DNA of 22,413 nt from Dehalococcoidia bacterium UBA1328 (GTDB lineage Bacteria > Chloroflexota > Dehalococcoidia > Lucifugimonadales > Lucifugimonadaceae). Below the pieces are notes generated by a model. That model had not been told where the DNA came from, did no database searches, and worked only from the letters and a program-made list of their open reading frames with translations. Made by a program: the position numbers and the translations under genes. This document shows, one piece after another, positions 14,626 through 22,324 of the stretch. Positions within the stretch are counted from its first letter, which is position 1. The number at the start of each line of letters is the position of its first letter. Location: assembly GCA_002306815.1 (NCBI GenBank), contig DBTA01000038.1:15484-37896 (forward strand), in the 5' to 3' direction.

Positions 14626-15900
14626 ATGTCGGCAGAGCAGCAGAGTACATCAAAAAATGGCGAATCGATCACTAGAGAAAGTCCGGACCAGGTTGGCTTT
14701 TTCGAGTCGCTTCGCCACTCATCTCTTCAAAAATTTCTCACTGCGACTCTTTTCTGGGGCACCGGTCACCAGCTTATTAATGTCGCTCAAGGGTATTTAC
14801 TCTTTGAACTGACCGGTTCGACGCTGTGGCTTGCGGTATTAGGGGCGTCAGTTGGTATACCAAACATCATCGTCGGAGTTGTTGGCGGTGTACTCGCCGA
14901 TAGGATTCCGCGTACCCGACTCCTCAAATTCGGTGCATTGATCGCCGGACTGTCGATGTTGATGATTTCGGTACTTTATTCGACTGGCCTCATTGAACCG
15001 TGGCATATCGTCTTCGCAGGGATGTTCCAGGGTGCCGGGTTGGCGATCGATTGGATATCTCGACTTTCGCTGCTTCCTGATGTAGTTCCGAAGAAGATTC
15101 TTGTTCGGTCGATATCGCTTGATCAGTCCGTTTTTAACGGAGCCAGAGTTGCTGGTCCGATGATTGGTGGATTCATGCTGGGAGCGGTCGGCCCGGGGCC
15201 GACCTACGGGATAATCGCCGGATTGTTTGGTCTGGCGTTTCTTATTTACACGACGTTTCGCCCGGTGGTTCAGGCGGCTCGAGCGACATCCGCAGGTGTT
15301 GTTGCGGATCTAAAAGAAGCGGCCCGCGTGATTCGAGACCTACCGATTCTTCGGATAAATCTTATGTTCACATGGGTGAACGCTATGGCGCTTGGCGGAC
15401 TTGTTTTTGTCCTCCCAGCCTTCGCCAAAGAAGTTTTCGAAACTAATGAGACGGGATTGGGATTCCTGTTTGCCGGAGTCGGAACCGGCGCCGTCGCTGG
15501 CGCAATGACGATGTCGTGGTCAGGTGGCGTTCGAAGGGCAGGACCAGCACTCCTAATTACCGACGTCTTGTTCGGAGCATTCATCATTTCTTGGGCGTAC
15601 ACAAACGACATGTCTCTAGCACTGACATTTGCATTTTTACTCGGATATTTCAACTCAGTTCACGTTGCGCTAGGGATCGCTGTAATTCAATTCAGCGTAC
15701 CGACAGAGGTTCGTGGACGGGTGATCGGCGCATACGAAATCGCGTGGTCGGGATTTCCGATGGGCGGTTTAGCGAGTGGTTCGTTGGCAGCAGTGTTTGG
15801 GCTGAGGAATGCGCTAGTAATACTCGCCATTGGGTTGGTTGTGTTTACGGTCGCCGTAGCGGTTGTAAGTGAAAGATTCCGCCATAGCCGAATCGAATGA
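14626..15900 (+). CDS. MFS transporter, EntS-like (MFS_3) exporter
   Basis: A 424-residue major facilitator superfamily protein with about 11-12 hydrophobic helices. The hallmark loop between helices 2 and 3 is GGVLADRIPRTRLL (Asp92, Arg93, Arg97). The N-terminal 35 residues are polar, and the sequence style (LWLAVLGASVGIPNIIVG; IPRTRLLKFGALIAGLSML) resembles the MFS_3/EntS group of drug or siderophore exporters. The substrate is unknown. ATG 14626 has no Shine-Dalgarno, and the 126 bp upstream shared with the PlsY-like gene hold no promoter I would trust. It ends 37 bp from the convergent ccmE. Confidence 0.88.
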   Translation: MSAEQQSTSKNGESITRESPDQVGFFESLRHSSLQKFLTATLFWGTGHQLINVAQGYLLFELTGSTLWLAVLGASVGIPNIIVGVVGGVLADRIPRTRLLKFGALIAGLSMLMISVLYSTGLIEPWHIVFAGMFQGAGLAIDWISRLSLLPDVVPKKILVRSISLDQSVFNGARVAGPMIGGFMLGAVGPGPTYGIIAGLFGLAFLIYTTFRPVVQAARATSAGVVADLKEAARVIRDLPILRINLMFTWVNAMALGGLVFVLPAFAKEVFETNETGLGFLFAGVGTGAVAGAMTMSWSGGVRRAGPALLITDVLFGAFIISWAYTNDMSLALTFAFLLGYFNSVHVALGIAVIQFSVPTEVRGRVIGAYEIAWSGFPMGGLASGSLAAVFGLRNALVILAIGLVVFTVAVAVVSERFRHSRIE

Positions 15901-15937
15901 TGCGGCATGCCTCAACCGAGCTAAGAACCGATAATTA

Positions 15938-16501
15938 CTAGGCTTCTTTATCGAAGTAGTCTGGTTGATACGGAGGTGCGAGCGGATCGCCGTTGTTCAT
16001 TGCGTCAAGCTCAGCCTGCTCGGCTTCCGTTAGATACTTGGAAGGGCATCGAACCGTAAGGTTTTCAGCGTTGAACGACCCATCGACGAGTTTTTGCCCC
16101 TGGAGAATGATCTCTGAGTGTTCGTTGAAAAATACTTGACCAATCTCGCCCTTGTAAGTGATATGTAGCTCATCAGTCCCATATTCGTCTTTGATCGCGA
16201 AATGAGCGGTTATGCCGTCAGGATCTCGAACGTAAGAGTCTTGGACGAGCTTGCCAGAGACACCTACCTGTCGATCAGCTTCTGTCGGTGCCTGGTCCGT
16301 CACCTGTTCTACTGACAAGTAGTCGACAGTAGCCCCTTCAAATGCGGTGAACGCAAAATAGGCAAGAGCCGCAGCAACCAACACGAATGCAAACGCAAGC
16401 TTGGCCCGTGGTCCCATAAGTGTTGATGTTCGACCTGAACGTATGACGACTTCAGGTTGCGCTTGTTGGTTTTCGTTCTGTCCGATGTGATCGTTGGTCA
16501 T
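15938..16501 (-). CDS. ccmE: CcmE, periplasmic heme chaperone, CxxxY variant
   Basis: The heme chaperone of cytochrome c maturation System I (187 aa), anchored by one N-terminal helix (about 33-53) with the OB-fold domain outside. The domain follows the family order: QVGVSGKLVQD, HFAIKDEYGTDELHITYKG, then EIILQGQKLVDGSFNAENL. The heme-binding motif is VRCPSKY, so heme would be bound at Cys152 with Tyr156 (CxxxY) instead of the enterobacterial HxxxY. This form is known from archaea and deltaproteobacteria such as Desulfovibrio and is linked to a modified System I. The C-terminal tail (about 157-187) is acidic and proline-rich. The last gene of the ccm run, 13 bp after the ccmD-like gene, with GAAAG before ATG 16501. 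Confidence 0.93.
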   Translation of the reverse strand: MTNDHIGQNENQQAQPEVVIRSGRTSTLMGPRAKLAFAFVLVAAALAYFAFTAFEGATVDYLSVEQVTDQAPTEADRQVGVSGKLVQDSYVRDPDGITAHFAIKDEYGTDELHITYKGEIGQVFFNEHSEIILQGQKLVDGSFNAENLTVRCPSKYLTEAEQAELDAMNNGDPLAPPYQPDYFDKEA

Positions 16502-16514
16502 GGCTTTCGGCGTG

Positions 16515-17063
16515 CTAGTCGAACATGCCTTTTAGTCGAGCTATTTCATATTGAAGGACTCGTTGCTTGCGTCCCATGTAGAGGGTGTAAGCAAAGAACA
16601 GCGCCCATGTGATTACGAACACAGCAAACAGGTACCCGAGATTTGTTTCCAGTTTCCCTTCTTCACGTTCTACGACAGAATGGGCGATTCCGTTTGCATG
16701 TGAAACGGTGATTGGAGCGAAACGCTCCCTGTGATCACGCAATCGCCTGGCTGCTTCGACAGGGTCGTCGCTGTGTGATGAAACCCAGCGGTCACCAGCC
16801 TGATTTTCTAGACCGAACTGAGTGTTCGTTGAAAACTTGAACGTAGTGACTTGACCGCTTGAGTCGGAAACAGCGAGACGAGTCAGATTACCGTTGTCGT
16901 CCGTGTCGACGCCGACAACTACACCGCTGAGAACTTCTTCGTCTTTTGCCTGAGCGGCTGACTGGTTTGAAAAAATAACGAGCGCTGCCAAAGCGAACAT
17001 TGTTGCGAGAGCAGTTCGACCGACCAAGGGGCTGATTCTAGATTGCATAAAGATTGTTGTCAC
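16515..17063 (-). CDS. CcmD-like protein with an N-terminal secreted domain
   Basis: A 182-residue protein between ccmC and ccmE, where ccmD normally sits. The last 42 residues, a helix (about 141-161, YLFAVFVITWALFFAYTLYM) followed by GRKQRVLQYEIARLKG, look like CcmD: one membrane helix and a basic amphipathic cytoplasmic tail. CcmD is usually only about 50-70 aa. Here it is preceded by a signal-type helix (about 16-37, ending SAAQA) and a roughly 100-residue extracytoplasmic domain (40-140) with beta-rich sequence (LSGVVVGVDTDDNGNL). I do not recognise that domain. The GTG start at 17063 overlaps the ccmC stop by 4 bp; ATG 17048 is an alternative. Functional identity as CcmD (holding CcmC-CcmE and releasing heme-CcmE) is inferred from position and the C terminus. 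Confidence 0.7.
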   Translation of the reverse strand: MTTIFMQSRISPLVGRTALATMFALAALVIFSNQSAAQAKDEEVLSGVVVGVDTDDNGNLTRLAVSDSSGQVTTFKFSTNTQFGLENQAGDRWVSSHSDDPVEAARRLRDHRERFAPITVSHANGIAHSVVEREEGKLETNLGYLFAVFVITWALFFAYTLYMGRKQRVLQYEIARLKGMFD

Positions 17064-17770
17064 GCCTGACTCGCTTCCACTGCGTTACTAGCGCGTTTTA
17101 GTTCGACGATATCGTCTTCAGATTTTCGAATCTTGTACCGAGTTTGAAGCATGTAAATAAACAGGAAAGTGAACGCCAGTGTTGACATCAACAAAACTGC
17201 TCCGAGGTCGCTACCAAGTGCGGAATCTGCGTCAGCGGCAGGACCTGTGACGAGCGGCGGGTGAGCTTGCGACCAAAGGTTAGCTGCGAAGTAGATGATC
17301 GGTGAATCGATGGCTCCGATCACACCAATGATGGCCGCAAGTCGTTGACGTTGTGCCCCCGGTGGAAAATATGCCCGGAACATGAGATATGCGACGTAGA
17401 TGAAGAACAGAATAAGCGCCGTTGTTAGCTTGGCTTCACCTGTCCACCACACTGCCCAGACCGGTCGAGCCCAGATCATCCCTGAGAGAAGCATCATTGC
17501 CCCGAATACGACTCCCACCTCAGCGGAAGCCACGGCGAGCCTATCCCACTTCTCATCTTTTTTCCAGAGATAAAGGAATGAGCTTCCGCTTACAACGAAA
17601 ATTCCCATCATTGATCCCCAGGCAACCGGGACGTGGAAGTAAAGGATTCGCTGAACGGCTCCCTGGTTCGTTTCTGTTGGGACCCACATGAAAATCAAGT
17701 AAAGCGCGACGCCCATTAGGGCTGCACTGACAATTAGTAGCGGGTCGAGGAATCCGAGAACTTTGTTCAT
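17060..17770 (-). CDS. ccmC: CcmC, heme transfer protein with variant WWD motif
   Basis: A six-helix heme-handling protein that loads heme on CcmE (236 aa from ATG 17770; a TTG one codon earlier gives 237). Numbered from that TTG, the two conserved external histidines are His47 (ILYFHVPVAWGS) and His171 (SQAHPPLVTG). The tryptophan-rich WWD region is recognisable as IWARPVWAVWWTGEAKLTT at 100-118, but where E. coli CcmC has WWVWDARLTS this protein has WWTGEAKLTT, so the inner Trp is Gly, Asp is Glu and Arg is Lys. It overlaps the ccmD-like gene by 4 bp and follows ccmB after a 113-bp gap that holds a possible own promoter. Confidence 0.93.
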   Translation of the reverse strand: MNKVLGFLDPLLIVSAALMGVALYLIFMWVPTETNQGAVQRILYFHVPVAWGSMMGIFVVSGSSFLYLWKKDEKWDRLAVASAEVGVVFGAMMLLSGMIWARPVWAVWWTGEAKLTTALILFFIYVAYLMFRAYFPPGAQRQRLAAIIGVIGAIDSPIIYFAANLWSQAHPPLVTGPAADADSALGSDLGAVLLMSTLAFTFLFIYMLQTRYKIRKSEDDIVELKRASNAVEASQA

Positions 17771-17813
17771 CAAGTGGGGAGTGTTGTCTTTCGTGACATC
17801 AGAATCTTCGAGA

Positions 17814-17822
17814 ATTTTATCA
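17814..17822 (-). promoter_or_regulatory. Possible extended -10 promoter for ccmC-D-E
   Basis: On the reverse strand TGATAAAAT forms an extended -10 element (TG-N-TAAAAT). No convincing -35 is present. Transcription would begin near 17807, about 37 nt upstream of ATG 17770, in the only sizeable gap inside the ccm run. Confidence 0.35.
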
Positions 17823-17883
17823 CGAACATAGCCGATTTCTTAGGATCGAGATGTGGTGAGTTGGTGAGGAAAAGGTGATCCGA

Positions 17884-18558
17884 TTAATCTTCAAGGATGT
17901 GCTGGAAGATGAACGCTGAAACAACTAGGAACGCAACATCGAAAGCTACCGCCAGCTGCAGCCATTGCGCCATGTCGCCCCAGCTTCGACCGTGGACGAG
18001 GTGACCGGTTGACTCCACCGCTGCCATAAGTAGCGGCGTGACCACTGGAAGGAACAACAGCGGAAGCATCACTTCTCTTGCACGAACTCTGACCGACATT
18101 GCAGCGAACAGCGTTCCGACCGCACTAAGGCCGAGTGTCGCCAGCAGGCATATAACGAGCATCTCCCAGCGAAAAACTATCAGGTTGAATAGTACGGCGA
18201 ATGCCGGAATCACAATTAGTTGAGCGACCCAAATGAACAGGAAGTTGCCCAGTGCTTTTCCGAGGTAGATCAGGTCCCGACTTATCGGAGCAAGCATTAG
18301 AGCTTCCAGCGTGTTTCCTTCGACTTCGAGAGCGAACGCACGATTTAGACCTGTAACTCCAGCGAACGCGATTCCAGCCCAGAGAACACCGGGACCGACA
18401 AGCTTCGCGTTCGCCTGGTTGAGATCAACTGCGAAGGTAAAGATGGACAATACGAGTAAGGCAAATCCCGCGACCGCCACCACCACGTCCTTGTTGCGTA
18501 TTTCGAGCAAAAGGTCTTTCCGACCTATTGCCCAAATGACTGCCAGAGAATCCTTCAT
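17884..18558 (-). CDS. ccmB: CcmB, heme ABC exporter membrane subunit
   Basis: The permease of the CcmAB complex (224 aa), which with CcmC and CcmD releases heme-loaded CcmE. It has six hydrophobic segments and the family pattern: RKDLLLEIRNKD near the start, GLNRAFALEVEGNTLEALMLAPISR in the cytoplasmic loop (about 68-93), and LFLPVVTPLLMAAVEST late. The length is normal (E. coli CcmB is about 220). Its ATG shares one base with the ccmA stop (TAATG), so the two are translationally coupled and stoichiometric production is likely. Confidence 0.93.
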   Translation of the reverse strand: MKDSLAVIWAIGRKDLLLEIRNKDVVVAVAGFALLVLSIFTFAVDLNQANAKLVGPGVLWAGIAFAGVTGLNRAFALEVEGNTLEALMLAPISRDLIYLGKALGNFLFIWVAQLIVIPAFAVLFNLIVFRWEMLVICLLATLGLSAVGTLFAAMSVRVRAREVMLPLLFLPVVTPLLMAAVESTGHLVHGRSWGDMAQWLQLAVAFDVAFLVVSAFIFQHILED

Positions 18559-19280
18559 TACTTGTCGTACACCGATGAATATGCGGCAAGGATGTCCGAC
18601 TGTTCAGCCTTCGAACTCGTCGAAATCAGTCCCACATTGCCGTTTTTCAGAACGACGGCGCGATCGGCGATTTCGAGAGCGTGTTCGACGATATGGGTAG
18701 TCATAACGACCGTTCGACCCTGTGAGCGGTAGTCATCAATGATTTGATCCAACCGACCAACGGAGCCGGTGTCGAGCCCGGATTCAGGTTCATCCAGCAA
18801 AAGTAGAAGCGGCTCATGCATCATCGCCCTAGCAAGAGCGACTCGCTTTTGGAAGCCGTGCGAAAGCGTTCTTACTCGGTCATCGAGTCGGTCCTGGATC
18901 CCCACTTTTTGGGAATACTCTGAAATGAGATCGTCCACTTTTTCGAGACGATACAACTCGGCGAAGAACATCAGGTTTTCGCGCACGTTCATATCCGAGT
19001 AGAGCATTGGGGAGTGAAGCGCTGATCCGGTTATGGCACGAATTGCTGGACCCTGTGTCGATAGATCGAGTCCATGAACGGTCACACTACCCGAGTCGAA
19101 CTGGGTGAGCATGGAAAGGATTCGAAGCAGGGTGGATTTACCTGCACCGTTCGAGCCCAAAAGGACGGTCACTTCACCGGGTGGGAGTTGGAGATCAATC
19201 CCACGTAGTACAGCCGTTTCTCCGTAGTTTTTAACGACGGATTCAGCTTTGATGGCAAGTTTGATTGCTTGACTCACCAC
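18558..19280 (-). CDS. ccmA: CcmA, heme ABC exporter ATP-binding subunit
   Basis: The ATPase of the CcmAB complex (240 aa). Walker A is GSNGAGKST at 42-50, the ABC signature is LSHGFQ at 139-144 (in place of LSGGQ, with the usual KRVALARAM following), Walker B is LLLLLDEP ending at 165 with Asp163 and Glu164, the D-loop is SGLD, and the H-loop is TTHIVEH with His196. The LSHG signature and the order ccmA-ccmB-ccmC identify it among ABC ATPases. It begins 12 bp after the end of the phosphofructokinase gene on the same strand, so it is very probably in the same transcript. Confidence 0.92.
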   Translation of the reverse strand: MVSQAIKLAIKAESVVKNYGETAVLRGIDLQLPPGEVTVLLGSNGAGKSTLLRILSMLTQFDSGSVTVHGLDLSTQGPAIRAITGSALHSPMLYSDMNVRENLMFFAELYRLEKVDDLISEYSQKVGIQDRLDDRVRTLSHGFQKRVALARAMMHEPLLLLLDEPESGLDTGSVGRLDQIIDDYRSQGRTVVMTTHIVEHALEIADRAVVLKNGNVGLISTSSKAEQSDILAAYSSVYDK

Positions 19281-19292
19281 TTGATCGCCCCG

Positions 19293-20567
19293 TTAGCTTT
19301 TGACGGCAAAGCGACGCTTGAACGCATCTGGCTGCATTGATACGCTTTCCGCTAACTGTGTCAGGGTTTCTTCGTCGTCGAGATCTGACTGTTCAATACG
19401 TGTCATGTAACGCCGCGCTACATCGTAGTAGAGGTTATCGGTGTCGACCATCCGGACAATAGTCTTGCCGGTCGAGGCGTCTCGCATGTCGTCGAATGCC
19501 ACCGGCTGGAGACGATTTCCAACAGTGCAAATCATTGCGCCCTGAGCTGTGGCTTCGTTTTCTCCAGGATCTGAATTCAGGAATGTAACAGCACCGTGTC
19601 CGAGCGTTCGTGTGTAGTCGATATCGAACGGTATAGGGGCGGCAGAACGTAGCTCATAGCCTAGGGTCAGATCGACCACGCCCATCGACTCTCCCCGCTC
19701 ATGGAACCTTCGCTCAACCTCGGCGCGTAGAATTCGAGCGAATGGAAGATCAGCAAGTCGAATATTGCCATATTCGTCCCGTGGAATCTCTACACCTGAG
19801 ATGTTGCGGAGGTCTTTGACGTTTAGCTTGCTGGCAACCCCTTCAGCAATTATCGCAACACCGTCAGGTCGACCGAGCACTCGTCGCTTGAGAATGGCTC
19901 CTTCGAGTACGTCGCAAACTTCTGACAGGCTGACCGTTTCGCCCGGGAACTCTTCCGGTATCAACGTGACAGTCGATGCTGAAGCCTTACCGATTCCGAG
20001 GGCAAGATGTCCGGCGTGTCGACCCATCGCAACGATGAAGTACCAACGATTCGTCGTGCGGGAGTCTTCGTTAAGACTGAGAAGTATTTCTGAACCGACG
20101 TGTCGGGCAGTTTCGTAGCCGAAGGTCGGCATATCTCCTGGTAGGGGCAGATCGTTGTCGATAGTTTTTGGTACGTGGGCAACTCGAATCGCACCGTAGC
20201 CTGCTCTAGCTATTTCCGAGGCACCAAACGAAGTATCGTCACCGCCGATAGTGATTAGGTAGTTTAAATCGAGTTTCTGGAGTGTTGCGACACATGTTTG
20301 TAGATCTTCAGTGCGCTTCGTGGGGTTGGTGCGCGATGTGTGAAGAATTGATCCACCACGGGTATGGATGGTCGAAACACCTTCAGTTGTGAGCTTCACA
20401 GTTTGTGAAGTGTCGCCCTTCACGAGGTATTCGTAACCGTTCTTGATCCCGATCGCTTCATAACCAAGTCGTTCGGCTTCCATAACGGCCGCGGAAATCA
20501 CACTGTTTATTCCGGGCGCAGGACCTCCACCTACGAGTATCCCGATGCGCCCATTACTTGCTGCCAT
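19293..20567 (-). CDS. pfp: 6-phosphofructokinase, predicted PPi-dependent
   Basis: A 424-residue phosphofructokinase converting fructose 6-phosphate to fructose 1,6-bisphosphate. The family regions are clear: GGGPAPGINSVI at 13-24, TIGGDDTSFGASEIA, PKTIDNDLPLPG and MGRHAGHLALG. Phosphoryl donor can be read from two positions: Asp111 in GGDDT and Lys134 in PKTIDND. ATP-dependent enzymes have Gly at both (E. coli Gly104 and Gly124), while Asp and Lys mark the PPi-dependent type. The enzyme would therefore be reversible and save ATP. The length is greater than the roughly 320 aa of E. coli PfkA, as usual for PPi-type enzymes. GGGAGC lies 8 nt before ATG 20567. It is first of a run that continues into ccmA. 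Confidence 0.9.
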   Translation of the reverse strand: MAASNGRIGILVGGGPAPGINSVISAAVMEAERLGYEAIGIKNGYEYLVKGDTSQTVKLTTEGVSTIHTRGGSILHTSRTNPTKRTEDLQTCVATLQKLDLNYLITIGGDDTSFGASEIARAGYGAIRVAHVPKTIDNDLPLPGDMPTFGYETARHVGSEILLSLNEDSRTTNRWYFIVAMGRHAGHLALGIGKASASTVTLIPEEFPGETVSLSEVCDVLEGAILKRRVLGRPDGVAIIAEGVASKLNVKDLRNISGVEIPRDEYGNIRLADLPFARILRAEVERRFHERGESMGVVDLTLGYELRSAAPIPFDIDYTRTLGHGAVTFLNSDPGENEATAQGAMICTVGNRLQPVAFDDMRDASTGKTIVRMVDTDNLYYDVARRYMTRIEQSDLDDEETLTQLAESVSMQPDAFKRRFAVKS

Positions 20568-21112
20568 TCGTCGCGCTCCCCGTGTTGCGATGAACTATGT
20601 CTGCGTATTGCCAGCTGGATATATCAAAAATGTACATCTCCAAGAATATGCGAACGTCGAACATAGCGGGGCATCACAAACCGACCGATTGGTGAATATT
20701 GAGATTTCAGCTTCGACGGGCGTCGATGTTAGGTAGTGAATTATTATTCGTGTTCAGCCATCGGTCTGGGCGAGGCTAATCTGAGATACGAAACGCAAAT
20801 CTGAGCAGCCACAATCATGATCCTGAAATCACGTAAGCATGGCGATATACGATGGTCGAAGGACACGAATACGGTCGTTACTCATATTTGCCGGCCGGTA
20901 GCAAGTGTGCCATGTGCTTGATTCAGATGAGCGATAGTGGTGGCGCGCTTATGAAGGCACGTCGGAATCGCACTACTTCGCGCTAAAATCCGGATATGTG
21001 TAATTACTGAGACACCGTCCTTCCCGCCAGCCGCGCGGGAATTGGCATTGTTTTTCTCTTCGCAGATATTCGTGGTTCAATTAACTGAATTGCATGGCAT
21101 AACTTCAGCAAG
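20568..21112. other. Long intergenic region without a recognisable gene
   Basis: These 545 bp between pfp and the COG3964 hydrolase are the longest gap in the window. No open frame here has a credible start, length and composition. I see no tRNA, no RNase P, tmRNA or SRP RNA motif. A 7-bp stem hairpin lies at 21021-21041. The leader of pfp must be at the left end, but I find only weak promoter hexamers (a TATATC at about 20619-20624 on the reverse strand). The gap could hold an unrecognised small RNA or a decayed gene. Confidence 0.5.
21021..21041. repeat. Hairpin TTCCCGC/GCGGGAA
   Basis: A perfect 7-bp stem with loop CAGCCGC. A TTTTT run follows only 8 bp later on the forward strand, so it is a poor terminator for a forward transcript, and no T-run follows on the reverse strand. 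It lies 72 bp beyond the stop of the reverse-strand hydrolase. Confidence 0.35.
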
Positions 21113-22285
21113 CTAGTGCTTGTGGGGATGACCGACGAGATTCGGGTGATACGAATGCTGTGGGTTGAAACGCCTGCCTTTGCGCAAGGTTTCTACGGGA
21201 AGCATCACCTGTTTTCCGGCTCGTTCGTTTCCGTCAGCGTCAGTAAACGTAACTGGTCCTTCTCGGTGTTGAATTACCGCAATGTCAGCATCGGCTCCAA
21301 TCTTCAAGGTTCCGATGTGGTCGGGTAGCCCCACTGCCGCGGCAGGTTTCATTGTTCCCAGTGCCAGCGCATTGTCGATCGAGTACCCGAGATGGATGTA
21401 CTTCGAAAGTGTAGTCAGTAGATCGAAAACCGGGCCACGAATGTTGTATCGATGAACGTCTGACGAAACGGTTCCTGGTCCTAAGCCTTGCTCAAGGCAC
21501 GCCTCTGCAACAGGAAATGAGAACGACCCAGCGCCGTGACCTACATCGAAAATTACACCGTGTTTCAGGGCGTCCCAGGCCGCATCGACAACTTTGTTGT
21601 TGTTATCGAGGATTCCGTGGGGGCGACCGGTGAACGAATGTGTGACGATATCTCCTGGGCGAAGCTTTTCCATGAACTGCTCGAATTGGTTCACTGATCC
21701 GCCAACGTGAATCATTACTGGCTTTTGGAGCTCTTCGCCTGCCTCGATGGCTCGATCCAACGCCACCAGGTCATTTGGTCCAACAATGTTGTCGGTTAGT
21801 CGCACTTTGATACCCACGATACGGTCGGCATGCAGCTTTGCGGCTTGCACGGCTTTTTCCACCCTCGCCCAGCGGATGTCCTCAAGCTCCCCGATGTCGT
21901 TGTCGAGCTGACCCATTCCCGAAATGTGGAGAAACGCCAGAACACGAGTTGCTGCCTGATCCATGACATATCGATGGAACCCGGCGATAGTGTTTGCCCC
22001 AGAAGAGCCGGCATCAATAGCGGTTGTGACTCCCCGGTGAAGACATGATGGGTCTGCCTCCACAGCCAGGTGGGCGACCCCCCACCAGACGTGAACGTGG
22101 AGGTCGACGAGACCCGGTGTGACCAGTAATCCTTCAGCTTCGATCACGTCATGAGTGTCGTTGTCGGAAACATGGTCTTCGATCGCGGCTATCTTGCCTC
22201 CGGCGACTGCAATGTCCTTCTTTGCGTGGACACCCTGGGCGGGGTCGACAACGGTGCCGTTTTTGATGACGAGGTCGTAGGTCAT
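21113..22285 (-). CDS. Amidohydrolase/deacetylase family metallohydrolase (COG3964 type)
   Basis: A 390-residue binuclear-metal amidohydrolase. The ligands can be assigned: His63 and His65 in GLVDLHVHVWWG, the bridging carboxylated lysine as Lys160 in VGIKVRL, His193 in MIHVGGS, His216 in VTHSFTG and the catalytic Asp276 in SSDVHRYN. The N- and C-terminal beta-sandwich is present (DLVIKNGTVVDP at 4-15; GADADIAVIQ late). This pattern fits the COG3964 deacetylase/enamidase group (characterised relatives act on N-acetylated or acetylated hydroxy acids) better than dihydroorotase, whose order of motifs is similar. The C-terminal tail is His-rich (HSYHPNLVGHPHKH), which is unusual and may bind metal. 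No signal peptide. It stands alone under its own promoter. Confidence 0.9.
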   Translation of the reverse strand: MTYDLVIKNGTVVDPAQGVHAKKDIAVAGGKIAAIEDHVSDNDTHDVIEAEGLLVTPGLVDLHVHVWWGVAHLAVEADPSCLHRGVTTAIDAGSSGANTIAGFHRYVMDQAATRVLAFLHISGMGQLDNDIGELEDIRWARVEKAVQAAKLHADRIVGIKVRLTDNIVGPNDLVALDRAIEAGEELQKPVMIHVGGSVNQFEQFMEKLRPGDIVTHSFTGRPHGILDNNNKVVDAAWDALKHGVIFDVGHGAGSFSFPVAEACLEQGLGPGTVSSDVHRYNIRGPVFDLLTTLSKYIHLGYSIDNALALGTMKPAAAVGLPDHIGTLKIGADADIAVIQHREGPVTFTDADGNERAGKQVMLPVETLRKGRRFNPQHSYHPNLVGHPHKH

Positions 22286-22304
22286 GTGAGAGCGATTATT
22301 GGTA

Positions 22305-22324
22305 GCCGCGATGATTATCGCGGC
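22305..22324. promoter_or_regulatory. Perfect inverted repeat, putative operator for the COG3964 hydrolase
   Basis: GCCGCGAT (22305-22312) and ATCGCGGC (22317-22324) are exact reverse complements separated by GATT. The repeat covers the putative -10 box and transcription start, the classic place for a repressor to act. It could also be a hairpin, but most of it would be outside the transcript. Confidence 0.55.

Noticed and set aside
14678..14695. AGAAAGTCCGGACC, resembling the conserved GAGGAAAGTCC core of RNase P RNA
   Set aside because: It lies within the 5' part of the MFS coding frame, and no second conserved RNase P core region or matching P4 partner follows.
20545..20736. Forward open frame of 63 codons at the pfp start
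   Set aside because: It overlaps the pfp coding start on the other strand, has no ribosome site and no recognisable protein character.
20817..20930. Short forward ATG frame in the long intergenic gap
   Set aside because: Fewer than 40 codons, no Shine-Dalgarno, unremarkable composition; nothing separates it from chance.
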